Part shown: in pieces, positions 1-9,832 of the stretch
Numbering within the stretch: the first letter of the stretch is position 1
Layout: the number at the start of each line of letters is the position of its first letter
Source: an uncultured Bacteroidales bacterium
GTDB taxonomy: Bacteria; Bacteroidota; Bacteroidia; Bacteroidales; Lentimicrobiaceae
Direction: 5' to 3'
Length of the DNA stretch: 45,912 nt
NCBI GenBank assembly: GCA_937894795.1
Contig: CALCQV010000132.1
Coordinates: 1-45,912, forward strand
The notes under the pieces: generated by a model
Seen by the model: only the letters and a program-made list of their open reading frames with translations
Database searches by the model: none
What the model was told of the DNA's origin: nothing
Position numbers and translations under genes: made by a program

Positions 1-32
1 AATTGAACATATAATTAAAACGACAAGCTTTT

Positions 33-3000
33 TCATAAATACTTTGATATATCAACGTTATAACTGCCAAAATTTGGTTTATATCCTAAATTTTCTATTC
101 CCTTTGGGAAACCACCAAAATCAAAACCATGCTTTTGGTAAAGCTGAATGCAAAACCAATAAGCTTCATATTCCCACTTATAATCTTTTACAAAATTAAT
201 ACGTTGGAAATAGTGAATAAATTCATGTACATAAGCTGACGTAAATTCTAAATACGACCCATTTGTCGTTTTAGGACTTATGTGTATAGTTCTTGTACTA
301 TGAACATAAGTTCCAGCAATGTATGTCCCATTATACCTATTGAAAACTCCCTTTCTCCAATGAATATATACACCATCCTCAGTTAATCCATAACCATCTG
401 GAACTTTTGTTGTAACCCTAAGAAATTGATAATCCCATGGATGAAGCTTTTGTTTTTTTACTAATCCATTCAACTTCCCTTCATTACTAGGATCCTTATT
501 ATAACCTTCAGCCCTCATCAATGAAGCACTTCTTATTCTTCCATTAAGATCTACTATATCTACTCTCTCAACTTCATCATAATTATCATAAATGTATAAA
601 TTATTATATATAGAATTGACAACTGCATAGTCAATTGCCAAATAATCCTTGTTTGGATAAAATAAATAATTTGGATTTGAACCATATCCTAACCCGTTCT
701 GGCCATTATAACCAACAGTTAAGCTTTCCTCACTGTTCATACTCATTGAAGCATAACAAGTGAAATCAGAAAAATTTGTGTTAAAATTAACGCCCACAAT
801 AACTGTACATTTATTGATGTCAAAATTCCATCTCCCAGTATTTGGATCCCTGTTATCATGAGCGTTTTTACCAAATTGCCAAGCCAAGAAAGTCCCAATT
901 TGATAGATTGCATTACCCCAACTATTACCACTTGGATCAGTATATTTTAATGGATTGTTTAAACAGTAACTGTACGTATTATAATTACCTGGGCAATCAG
1001 GAGCTTGATTAATTGGATCTGGAGATAAAAATCGTCCAATAGTAGGATCATAAACCCGGCCATTCATATTGATCAGACCAAACTCAGTCAAATGTTCATG
1101 ACCCGTAAACCCTCGATCTATAATACGCTGAACATTAGAAGTAGCATTCCAGGTTAAGGGATCCCTTTCCTTTCCCCAGGCATCATAGCTATATTCTGAT
1201 TTAGATTGATCGCTGTCCCGAATAACTGTCGTGATACTACCAAGATTATCTGAATAAATCCAATACCATTCCTTATTTTCAAAATTTTCACCAATTTCTT
1301 CAATTTCAACAGCTATCAAACCTTCAGGTGATGTAATATAATTGATAACTTTTTTTGTATGATCATAATAAAATATAACTTCTGTCAAACCTCCCTTAAC
1401 AAATAATTTCTCCTTAATTATTGTGTTTGGATTGGCTGTGTAAGAGTAATTTTGTGAGATTCGTTCATTAGTTATTCCATACTCAACATCCAAAATTGAA
1501 CCATTCGAAGTTATAGTTTTTACTTTATTTAGGTAATTGTATGTTACTGTTTCTGGAGTCTGGTATGAATCATTCAAATTTAAGTTAGCATTTATCGATG
1601 TTACACGATATGGCTTATCTGAGTCAATATAATTATATTTTCCAACATCACTTTTAATATCTATGTTTGATAGGTTATCATAGGAAATACTTCGAGATTG
1701 CCAATTTTTAATAATTGTAACCAACTGATTACTTAAATCATAAATAAATTCTTCATGCAATGACTGATTATTAATTCTATGTAGATTATCATAACGATGT
1801 TTTAAATTTCCTAAGTTATCATATTTGTATTCAAAATCTTGAATTCCTTCACAATACGATGCAGTCAATCTATTAGTGTTTAAACTATAGTCATTTTCAT
1901 ACAGTTGAGAACCATGATAACTCTTAGTTATATTTCCAAACTTATTACATTCAATATTCTTCCAAAGAATGAATGGTGTACCTTCTTTAAAACTAGTGAT
2001 TTTCTTTAAATAGCCATTTAGATAGTTGTACTTGAGTTCGAGACCGTTAGGATAAGTATAAGTCAATAACTTACCATGAGAATCATAAGTGTAATGATCT
2101 ATATATTCAGTCCCGTTAATTATTTCAGTTTCTGAAATAATTCTTAATAAAGGATCATAGTCATATATCAATTTATGAATGGGATTATCCAACGGTCCTT
2201 TAACTATACTTTCAAGTACTCCAAATTTTCCATCAGTTGTACTATAATTCCTGTTTGTTATAATTGAAGCACCATCATTGGCGATATTTTCAATTATTTT
2301 TAAGCGTCCTAATTGATCATAATCATAATAAGTAACATTTCCTAGATGGTCCCTAAATGATTCTATTTCGTTATATGGATTATATTCATATTGCAAAGTG
2401 CCTTTATCTGGACTAGCTTCCATTTTTATATTACCATTAACATCATATTCATAATATACTTCAGTGGCATTATTGTTATTTATCTTAGAAGTTTTGACTA
2501 GTCCATTACTGTAGTAATTATTAGAAACAACATTGCCATTTTCATCATATGAGTTAACTACTTCTCCCTTCGCATTATTCACCTTTTTTGAACACCCCCC
2601 ATTTGTTGAAATAGTTTCTGTGTAATTCGCTCCGTATCTGAATGAGGTTAAATTCTCTTCCAACCCAATTTCACTTGGCATTACTAATGTCAGAGGTCTA
2701 TTTAATTCATCATATGTAGTAGATTGATATGAATATTGTGTGTCTTTCGGAAAATGTGGATTTGTAGTTGAAATAATGCGACCGAAATTATCATATAAAG
2801 TTTCAATGTAAACCTTGTCACCATTCTGATTATATGATACTAAACGAATTGCTTGTCCAAGTTTATTGTATATAGTTATATTTGGTTTTTCTCCCAAATT
2901 ACATTCCCAACTATACCATGATGCTCCAGGCATGTAATCTTCATGATTTTCCGTAATCCATCTCAATACATACACACTTTCTGTACCGTCGTAGGACCTG

Positions 3001-6000
3001 GTCTTAAATTTTTGATTGAACTCATCATAAAAAAAACTTGCTGCGAATCCATTTTCGTCAATTGTCTGATCAATAGTTCCCTTTTCTTCATTAATTATAA
3101 TATTTTGTGCTTTCCCAAAAAAGTTTACTATTTTAGTTAGAAATCTATAGTTATATTCAGGATTATATTCATATAATAAACTTCTATCAAGCATGTCATA
3201 ATTAGGTGTTCTGTTTATCTTTGAAATTAAAATTCCTTGAGGACTATAGTCGCATATTGTACTAATTTCCATGGTTGTGCCAACATTTATGCTGTGTTTA
3301 AATGCTAAAGGAAATCTGTAATCTTCATGAGGATAATATTCAAAAGAACTTATGGAAATAATATCACTTTCATCTTTAATTGACAATTTTTTAGTTGAAG
3401 CTGTAAGTCTTCCAATAATCCAGTCTGAAACATACGTATAGTCATAGTCGTTCGTTAATTCGTCTCTGTTTGTGAAAGGTGTTTCACCTAAATTAAAGTC
3501 TACATTTAGCTCTGATATATACTTAGTAGTCTTGTAAATATTTCCAAACTGACTCCCAAAAGTATCAAAAAGATTTTTAATTCTAGTAGTCCTTATAAAT
3601 TCTCCATCGAGAGACCATTCCTTAATTTGGGATTTTGTTGAGTAAACTGCAAAACGTTTTCCCCAATTACCATAATTGTTAAAAATTTTATACTCATTTT
3701 CTGTATACGAAATTAGATCATAATCAGTGCTATTAACCCAGTTTACTATACTCTCAATAGTAATTGGAAGCATCAATTTATAATCAGTAGTGATAAAAAG
3801 TTGATTTTCAGTTATGATTCTTGATTTAGCATCCCGATCATAAATAATATTCTTCATAAAACCCAGAAAGCCTTTCCCTTCCAGATCGATTTTTGCACCT
3901 TGATAGTAGTATTCTTTTTCTCTATAATCATCTCCCTGTAATTGAGGTGTCATAACAGCTTCTACAATTAGAACAGGACCCATAAAGTCTCTAACCGGAA
4001 ATTCAGCATCATCATATTTGATATAATTGCCATCTGCTAAAAATCCATAATCTACAATAAGTTCTTGATCATATTCATTCGTTACTTTGTTTAAGAAAGT
4101 TCTACTACCAGTACAAAGTAAATACATCATTTTTGCATTTTTGTTTTCTCCATATTTTGTTGTATAAAATGTATAATCATTATTACCATGGCAATCAAAA
4201 TCACCAATCATGTGAGAAAAATCATATTCAATTTCGTATGGTGTTTGATCAACGACATCTTTGTTAGAGATTTTAAAACTTGAACCATTACCAAGTAATG
4301 TTAAAATATGAAAGTTTTTAACCCAATAATTTTCACCAAAGCCTGTATAATCAATATATTCACTTGAGTCACGACTTATTACACTAATATCAGCGAAACC
4401 ATCTCCGTTGTAATCTGCAACCCTGAAATGAGTTTCAGGGTCATTCTTGTACGATAAATCATTGATCGCTGATAAATCACAAGATAATTGATAAAAAGAT
4501 TCACCATTAAATATATTTATTGAATAGGTATGAGTAGACTTGTCCTCCCAGAAAGTATCTGTTAAACCATCAGCATTAAAATCGCCCCACCAAACACGAT
4601 GGTCAGATGTTTTGGGGAAAGAAGAATAAATAGGATCTGCCAATATATTATTAGGTTCAAACAGAAACTTATAATATCGTGTACCATCAGTCGCCATTCT
4701 TATCAGATCTGGCCTGCCATCAGCATCCATATCTCTTAACTCATACATATCACTTATTGAAGCGTTATTGTCATCTTCTTCAGGTAACGAAATAATCTGA
4801 AATTGTGGATTAAATTGAAAAGAAAAAGTTTTGAAAATCACCTTACTGGTCAGTTCTGGATGTACCAATGCTAGTAACTCTGATTTCCCATCTACATTTA
4901 AATCAGCCAAATACATTTTAAGGTTTTTCCCCGCCTCATAAATAAAAAACGATGTTTGTTGTACAAAGGAACTCCCATTAAAAATAAATGGAATCAATTC
5001 CGTTTTATCATATCCTTGCTTGGCAAGAATGAAATCAAATAATCCATCTCCATTTAGATCTCCAGGATAAATACCTTTGTATTCTTTGGTTTCGAGATTG
5101 ATAGAACCATATAGTCCTGTGAATTCAAATTTGTGTTGACGATTAGCAAAGTAGACGCGATATCCATCAATTTTCTGACCATTAGCCCAGGTATATATTG
5201 CAAAGAAATCTTGAAATCCATCTCCATTAACATCCGCGAAAAATGATCTATCATAATCGAATGTAAAAATCTGACCATTATAGGGGTATTGATATTCTAT
5301 TCCATCCAAAGTTGTTAAATCACCATATCCATAACCCGAATAGCTAAATGAAACAGGATTTAATTTTTTTCCATTATTTGATATTAATTGTACTTCCGTT
5401 AAGAGGCTGTTCAATTTCTCTTTATTATATCTAAATTCATAATGATATTGCGGATGATTGTTAACTGCTATTTCGATTTTTGATAGTAATTCCTGGACTT
5501 CAATTTTTTTATTTGGGAAAATGTATTTATATAATGCATCACTTCTACTTGTATATTCAAATGATATTTTACAACTATTGGCATATTCAATTGTATGAAT
5601 CTTATAATAACCGCTTAAATTGTCTTCAAGATAAGTGAATGTGATCGAGTTTCCGAATCTGTCACTAATTTTATTGATCAACCATACATTTGCTAATTCA
5701 CTTGAGCCTTGCATTTCGACCCTTGAATCTGGTGAATTACCAAACTCAATTATTTTACCATCTTTAGTCCACATCTTAAAATAGTCAGGTCCTCCATTAC
5801 TACTAGTATAGGAAATGACTTTATTATAAGTTTCTGCTTCAGTTCTATATTCACATAAGTTGTTACCATAGTTCCCGTTAACACTATAGAGTCGATTCCC
5901 ATCAAGTGCAAAATGATCTGCATTATTAAATTGAACTCCCTTAGGCATACCATCTTGAAAAATCGTACTCCCAATTCTCGAAATACAAGATAACCCGGAA

Positions 6001-6452
6001 ATGCCCCAACCCAAACCCATCATTCCATTACTTGACTGACTTGAGTAACTTACTGAAATGTTTGGTTGCAAATCATTAATCCCAACTGGGACTTTAATAG
6101 GTATACTATAATTAAATGCACCTGAAGTTGAAACATCATAAATGCTATTTAGACTTCCAACAACCCCATTATCACCTGGAGTAGGTCCACCCAACTCTCC
6201 AATAGAAGGAGGCAATAATAAATTTGGATTAATCCAACCATGAAATGAAAAGTATCCACTGCCATCAGGTTTATAATGAAATTCTGTGCCATTGTTAACA
6301 TTTTTAGTTAACAAAATTGATTCACTTGCTTCATAATCCAAATTACCGTATAATTCTTTGTCTAATACAAAGTCATAAGATTGTAAGTAGGATTGTGATA
6401 AGACAGTTAAATAAACCAATGATAGACTGAAAGCCAGAAAATATTTTTTCAT
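33..6452 (-). CDS. SpvB/FG-GAP/RHS-repeat protein with C-terminal zincin-like domain
   Basis: Predicted secreted giant of 2139 residues. The chosen start is the ATG at 6452, because a signal peptide (MKKYFLAFSLSLVYLTVLSQ) begins there; the frame is open to a TTG at 6482 inside the upstream gene. Domains in order: an SpvB-like N-terminus (around residues 100-160, with GAFNYSIPIKVPVG and LGWGISGLSCISR), about seven FG-GAP/VCBS repeats (about 405-750, e.g. ADVNGDGFQDFF), many YD repeats, and the RHS core end motif GRVYDPTIGRFLSPDP (about 1798-1813). A tail of about 326 residues follows. It contains HEFIH at 2076-2080 (bases 213-227) and WEYEAY about 15 residues later, with Glu2094 or Glu2096 a possible third zinc ligand. 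Family knowledge: SpvB/RHS proteins encapsulate and deliver C-terminal effectors. Inference: the tail is a metallopeptidase effector. No T9SS sorting domain is visible at its C-terminus. It is the last gene of a five-gene cassette; any immunity gene would lie outside the window. Confidence 0.88.
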   Translation of the reverse strand: MKKYFLAFSLSLVYLTVLSQSYLQSYDFVLDKELYGNLDYEASESILLTKNVNNGTEFHYKPDGSGYFSFHGWINPNLLLPPSIGELGGPTPGDNGVVGSLNSIYDVSTSGAFNYSIPIKVPVGINDLQPNISVSYSSQSSNGMMGLGWGISGLSCISRIGSTIFQDGMPKGVQFNNADHFALDGNRLYSVNGNYGNNLCEYRTEAETYNKVISYTSSNGGPDYFKMWTKDGKIIEFGNSPDSRVEMQGSSELANVWLINKISDRFGNSITFTYLEDNLSGYYKIHTIEYANSCKISFEYTSRSDALYKYIFPNKKIEVQELLSKIEIAVNNHPQYHYEFRYNKEKLNSLLTEVQLISNNGKKLNPVSFSYSGYGYGDLTTLDGIEYQYPYNGQIFTFDYDRSFFADVNGDGFQDFFAIYTWANGQKIDGYRVYFANRQHKFEFTGLYGSINLETKEYKGIYPGDLNGDGLFDFILAKQGYDKTELIPFIFNGSSFVQQTSFFIYEAGKNLKMYLADLNVDGKSELLALVHPELTSKVIFKTFSFQFNPQFQIISLPEEDDNNASISDMYELRDMDADGRPDLIRMATDGTRYYKFLFEPNNILADPIYSSFPKTSDHRVWWGDFNADGLTDTFWEDKSTHTYSINIFNGESFYQLSCDLSAINDLSYKNDPETHFRVADYNGDGFADISVISRDSSEYIDYTGFGENYWVKNFHILTLLGNGSSFKISNKDVVDQTPYEIEYDFSHMIGDFDCHGNNDYTFYTTKYGENKNAKMMYLLCTGSRTFLNKVTNEYDQELIVDYGFLADGNYIKYDDAEFPVRDFMGPVLIVEAVMTPQLQGDDYREKEYYYQGAKIDLEGKGFLGFMKNIIYDRDAKSRIITENQLFITTDYKLMLPITIESIVNWVNSTDYDLISYTENEYKIFNNYGNWGKRFAVYSTKSQIKEWSLDGEFIRTTRIKNLFDTFGSQFGNIYKTTKYISELNVDFNLGETPFTNRDELTNDYDYTYVSDWIIGRLTASTKKLSIKDESDIISISSFEYYPHEDYRFPLAFKHSINVGTTMEISTICDYSPQGILISKINRTPNYDMLDRSLLYEYNPEYNYRFLTKIVNFFGKAQNIIINEEKGTIDQTIDENGFAASFFYDEFNQKFKTRSYDGTESVYVLRWITENHEDYMPGASWYSWECNLGEKPNITIYNKLGQAIRLVSYNQNGDKVYIETLYDNFGRIISTTNPHFPKDTQYSYQSTTYDELNRPLTLVMPSEIGLEENLTSFRYGANYTETISTNGGCSKKVNNAKGEVVNSYDENGNVVSNNYYSNGLVKTSKINNNNATEVYYEYDVNGNIKMEASPDKGTLQYEYNPYNEIESFRDHLGNVTYYDYDQLGRLKIIENIANDGASIITNRNYSTTDGKFGVLESIVKGPLDNPIHKLIYDYDPLLRIISETEIINGTEYIDHYTYDSHGKLLTYTYPNGLELKYNYLNGYLKKITSFKEGTPFILWKNIECNKFGNITKSYHGSQLYENDYSLNTNRLTASYCEGIQDFEYKYDNLGNLKHRYDNLHRINNQSLHEEFIYDLSNQLVTIIKNWQSRSISYDNLSNIDIKSDVGKYNYIDSDKPYRVTSINANLNLNDSYQTPETVTYNYLNKVKTITSNGSILDVEYGITNERISQNYSYTANPNTIIKEKLFVKGGLTEVIFYYDHTKKVINYITSPEGLIAVEIEEIGENFENKEWYWIYSDNLGSITTVIRDSDQSKSEYSYDAWGKERDPLTWNATSNVQRIIDRGFTGHEHLTEFGLINMNGRVYDPTIGRFLSPDPINQAPDCPGNYNTYSYCLNNPLKYTDPSGNSWGNAIYQIGTFLAWQFGKNAHDNRDPNTGRWNFDINKCTVIVGVNFNTNFSDFTCYASMSMNSEESLTVGYNGQNGLGYGSNPNYLFYPNKDYLAIDYAVVNSIYNNLYIYDNYDEVERVDIVDLNGRIRSASLMRAEGYNKDPSNEGKLNGLVKKQKLHPWDYQFLRVTTKVPDGYGLTEDGVYIHWRKGVFNRYNGTYIAGTYVHSTRTIHISPKTTNGSYLEFTSAYVHEFIHYFQRINFVKDYKWEYEAYWFCIQLYQKHGFDFGGFPKGIENLGYKPNFGSYNVDISKYL

Positions 6453-6478
6453 TTGATGCTGAATTAATTCAAAATATT

Positions 6479-6895
6479 TCAAAATTTTATGATCTTATAT
6501 TTTAGTTTTTTAAATTGATCGCTTAACACTAAAACATAAGTCCCTTTCATATATCCCGACAAATTTATTATTAAAAAGTTTTCTGAAGATTGACCATTTA
6601 TTAATATCTTTCCTGAAAGATCAATGAGTAAATAATTAAAAGGCAAAGACAATTCATTACTAAAGATCTCTATTTTTTCATTGGTAGGATTTGGAGAAAC
6701 ACTTGAATAGTATGAAGTTCCATTATTATTAAGAATCTCAGTACTATCGGTTCTAAGCAATATTTCCTCCATTTTATATGTAGAAATCGACTTAGCTGTA
6801 CGATTTCCTGCAATATCATAAGTATAATTTATTGTTACTTGGCATATAGATATTAATGGGCACAATAGTAATGCTCCTAATAAGAATCGTTTCAT
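6479..6895 (-). CDS. Small T9SS-sorted protein with one YD-repeat-like motif
   Basis: 138 residues, exported. It has a signal peptide (MKRFLLGALLLCPLISICQ), then directly the motif YTYDIAGNRTAKS, which looks like a single YD/RHS repeat unit. A short linker leads into a type A T9SS C-terminal sorting domain (about 65-138; SPNPTNEKIEIFSNE, LIDLSGKILINGQ, GYMKGTYVLVLSD, ending KIIKF). Almost nothing lies between signal and sorting domain, so it has no room for a catalytic domain. It follows the YadA-head-like gene by 7 bases. Its stop lies 26 bases before the ATG of the RHS gene, which has no sorting domain of its own. It could be a partner or a remnant of an RHS-type gene. The family assignment of the C-terminus is firm; the role is unknown. 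Confidence 0.85.
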   Translation of the reverse strand: MKRFLLGALLLCPLISICQVTINYTYDIAGNRTAKSISTYKMEEILLRTDSTEILNNNGTSYYSSVSPNPTNEKIEIFSNELSLPFNYLLIDLSGKILINGQSSENFLIINLSGYMKGTYVLVLSDQFKKLKYKIIKF

Positions 6896-6902
6896 GACTA
6901 TG

Positions 6903-8357
6903 TTAGTTATTAATATTATTCACTTCTATTTGGAGAGCATCAATTCTCTTTTGCTGCTCAATTACATATAAAGTTAGTTCTTCTATCTTTTTAAGGAGTA
7001 AAGCATTGAATTCCCCAATCTCAACACCGTACATTCCAACTTCTTCTGCACTTGGGATATCAGGTAAATGACGATTTTCTCTTACATACTTTTCCACCTC
7101 TTTAAGTGAGGGTAATTTGAAATTTTCATCAAATACTTCGTCGTACCAACCTGAAGATTCAAGTTTAATTAATAACTCTTCTGTAATAATACCACCTTTT
7201 ACAAATAATGTATAATTACTTGATGCAACAGGCTCAATTCCAATACCTACTTTATTGGAAGAAAAACTAATTACTGGTTTTGGATTTGTTTGATCGAAAA
7301 ATATACCACCTGTCAAATTATCAGAATTTAACATTAGTCCGAAACCTCCAGTCAAATCATTGGTTAACCATAGACTTGATCTTTGAGCCGAACCGGAACT
7401 TATCTTGAAACTTGTTTCTTTTCCATTGGTTAACAGAGCATTATTTTCAGAAGTTAACGAAAATCCTACTTTTCCCATCTCACTTCCGCTTATTCCATTA
7501 TATAAATAATTTGATCCCAAATTCAAATCCATATCAGCAATATGATTCCCTAAATTATCACCAATAAGCTTAATATCTTCAATAACACTAAGTTTTCCAC
7601 GTTGATCGGATATTACGACTCCAAATTCTTTTGTCGTAGTTAAACCAGATATATAAAGATCCGATGGTTTATCTCGAGTGCCAATCCTGGTTTCTCCTGC
7701 AATATGCAATAACGATTCAGGACTTGTTGTGCCAATACCAACTCTTCCTGGTACTGAATAATTGTCAGCATCTTCAACGAAAATGGATGGTGTTGTGCTA
7801 TTAAATCCAATCATTAAAGAATTACTTATGTTATTAACTAACTCTTTGTCTTTGATTGATCGTCCAATTACAAATGCTCCAAGTACAGTTGCTTGAACAT
7901 AATTTCCAAAAACCATGCTTTGTTCCCCACCTGCAATAGAGTTAAGCCCAAATGCCCATGCTTGTTTATTTGCAGTAGTCCTTATACCAAAAGCGAATGA
8001 AGATTCCCCATTGGCATTAGTTTCTGAACCCATTGAAACAGAATAATTACCTGTAGCAGTTGCACCATACCCCATTGCTAACGAAGAAATTCCATTTGCT
8101 TTAGAGTCCTTTCCTATAGCAAATGAATGATCCCCACTTGCAGTGGTATAAGTTCCAAATGCCGTGGATGCTTTACCTTGAGCTATAGCATTATCACCTG
8201 CTGCAAAAGCATAGTAGTTCAGAGCTTTTGTATTAAAATTAAATGCACTTGCTTTATGCAAGCCGTTAGGAAAATTGCTTGAGCATGTATAACATTGGCT
8301 TATAACCTTCATTGAACAAATTAAGGTTAACCATATAATAAGTATATGTTTTTTCAT
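6903..8357 (-). CDS. YadA-head-repeat surface fibre protein with C-terminal chaperone-like region
   Basis: 484 residues with an N-terminal signal peptide. Residues about 45-190 are a run of YadA/Hia-type head repeats of about 14 residues (patterns such as ASTAFGTYTTASGDHSFAIG and SLAMGYGATATGNYSVSMG), which in trimeric adhesins build a left-handed beta-roll. A GIGTTSPESLLHIAGETRIG segment follows (about 207), then a beta-rich stalk. The C-terminus (about 400-484; ENRHLPDIPSAEEVG, then LLLKKIEELTLYVIEQQKRI) is the coiled-coil end module common in Bacteroidota fibre proteins and reminiscent of tail-fibre intramolecular chaperones. No YadA outer-membrane anchor and no T9SS domain is visible, so how it is attached is unclear. 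Its start overlaps the preceding stop by one base (TAATG), which suggests translational coupling. Probably an adhesin or structural fibre. Confidence 0.82.
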   Translation of the reverse strand: MKKHILIIWLTLICSMKVISQCYTCSSNFPNGLHKASAFNFNTKALNYYAFAAGDNAIAQGKASTAFGTYTTASGDHSFAIGKDSKANGISSLAMGYGATATGNYSVSMGSETNANGESSFAFGIRTTANKQAWAFGLNSIAGGEQSMVFGNYVQATVLGAFVIGRSIKDKELVNNISNSLMIGFNSTTPSIFVEDADNYSVPGRVGIGTTSPESLLHIAGETRIGTRDKPSDLYISGLTTTKEFGVVISDQRGKLSVIEDIKLIGDNLGNHIADMDLNLGSNYLYNGISGSEMGKVGFSLTSENNALLTNGKETSFKISSGSAQRSSLWLTNDLTGGFGLMLNSDNLTGGIFFDQTNPKPVISFSSNKVGIGIEPVASSNYTLFVKGGIITEELLIKLESSGWYDEVFDENFKLPSLKEVEKYVRENRHLPDIPSAEEVGMYGVEIGEFNALLLKKIEELTLYVIEQQKRIDALQIEVNNINN

Positions 8358-9832
8358 TACAATTTGATGATTTTATGTGAAGAAATAATTGTTTTACTCC
8401 TGAAAATTAAATTATAGAATGAGGGCTTCAATGCTGATAAATCGATCTGATTGGCACCTTTTTTTACTGAAATTATCTTTAAAACTCTACCTCTTAGATC
8501 ACTTATCATTACTTCGCCAACATCATTTGACTCCACATAACAAAAATCAGTAACCGGATTTGGATAGATTTTTATTGACTTTGGTGGGTTTATATTCCCT
8601 GAGCTGGATGTAATATATCCATCAGAATCTAACTTTAAAAATGTTGCATCCCATTCATACCCCTGTGTTAAATGATCATATCTTTTTGCACCTATAACAC
8701 AACCCCCATTACTTAAAGCTTTAATAACTGCAGTTTTATAATTAGCATCTCCTCCGTAATATCTTTCATATATTTTATTCAGATCATGATCAAACTTGCC
8801 AGCAACTATCCATGAAGGCTGTCTTGGGTAGAAGTCAATAATATCGTTTTTAGTTCCGCAATAATAAATAGAAGCCAGAGTAATATAATCATGATTTGAA
8901 TTAAATCCGGCATGATCCACCGTATCATAGGTTCCTATATATTGTATTGGCTGTAACGACATCGTTGTATCGAGTATAGAATAACCGAAATCGTGTTCTA
9001 TATGTGGTGCTCTTCTTGGATATGATCTAGAATGAGTACAACCTACAAGGAAAGTACTATCAGAATACCAACTCACATCTAAATTATTTTCATAAGATAC
9101 ATCATCATCCCCTGTCAAATAATCGTATTTACTAGGAAATTCTTTTGAGGAAATTAACTCTAAAGAATCGTTGAATACCATTATGCTATTATTTCTATTG
9201 AGCATTCCCATCGTAAATACATAGAATAAATTAGAATCCGGATCATGCAGACACTCTTTGAATTGTCCCCAATCATCATTATAATAAAATTTGTCGATTA
9301 AGTTTGAAACTGAATCAACTTTAGTAATTGTTTGAACAATATTTCCTAAGGAATCTGTTTCATTACCAAAAAAATAGGTATAGTCGTCAATTGTTTTCGC
9401 AAAATAAAGCCATTTAAAAAGTGAACTGGAAAGGTCAATGTTAGTTTTTGAAATGATATTCAGATCATTATCTAATTCTAACTTAAAAAAACCACTAACA
9501 TCGTAATTGGGTGGATAAAAAGAATTGCCATATACTGTATACCCTGATAAACAAACAGAAATACTAAGGAAAGATGTTGTAGTGTCATTAAACCTAAATG
9601 ATTTTGATATTGTATCCAGTTGATTATCAATTTTCCAAATGATTCCTAAGGATGTTGAATAGTCGTAATCATCTATACTTTGACGACCTACACCAACAAT
9701 TACCCCATCTTTTTCCGTAATATCATGTATCTTTTCATTCAATAGTGAATGAAAAGTAATGGGATAAGTATCCTGTCCATAAAGTTTCAATATACAGAAA
9801 ATGCAAAGTCCAAGTGATATTAAGTTTTTCAT
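8357..9832 (-). CDS. T9SS type A sorting-domain surface protein, unknown function
   Basis: 491 residues with a signal peptide (MKNLISLGLCIFCILKLYGQ) and a type A T9SS C-terminal sorting domain over the last 70 or so residues (IKIYPNPVTDFCYVESNDVG, MISDLRGRVLKI, ending SSHKIIKL). The body (about 25-410) is rich in aromatic and Asp residues, with short beta-strand-like segments resembling the propeller-like blades of many such secreted proteins (for example GGCVIGAKRYDH). No catalytic motif was recognised. The ATG overlaps the stop of the upstream lipoprotein gene by four bases (ATGA), and its own stop overlaps the next start, so it belongs to the five-gene cassette. Secretion and cell-surface attachment by T9SS follow from the domain; the function is unknown. 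Confidence 0.82.
   Translation of the reverse strand: MKNLISLGLCIFCILKLYGQDTYPITFHSLLNEKIHDITEKDGVIVGVGRQSIDDYDYSTSLGIIWKIDNQLDTISKSFRFNDTTTSFLSISVCLSGYTVYGNSFYPPNYDVSGFFKLELDNDLNIISKTNIDLSSSLFKWLYFAKTIDDYTYFFGNETDSLGNIVQTITKVDSVSNLIDKFYYNDDWGQFKECLHDPDSNLFYVFTMGMLNRNNSIMVFNDSLELISSKEFPSKYDYLTGDDDVSYENNLDVSWYSDSTFLVGCTHSRSYPRRAPHIEHDFGYSILDTTMSLQPIQYIGTYDTVDHAGFNSNHDYITLASIYYCGTKNDIIDFYPRQPSWIVAGKFDHDLNKIYERYYGGDANYKTAVIKALSNGGCVIGAKRYDHLTQGYEWDATFLKLDSDGYITSSSGNINPPKSIKIYPNPVTDFCYVESNDVGEVMISDLRGRVLKIISVKKGANQIDLSALKPSFYNLIFRSKTIISSHKIIKL

Noticed and set aside
1..32. Possible immunity gene after the RHS effector.
   Set aside because: Only 32 bases remain before the window ends; nothing can be said about a downstream gene.
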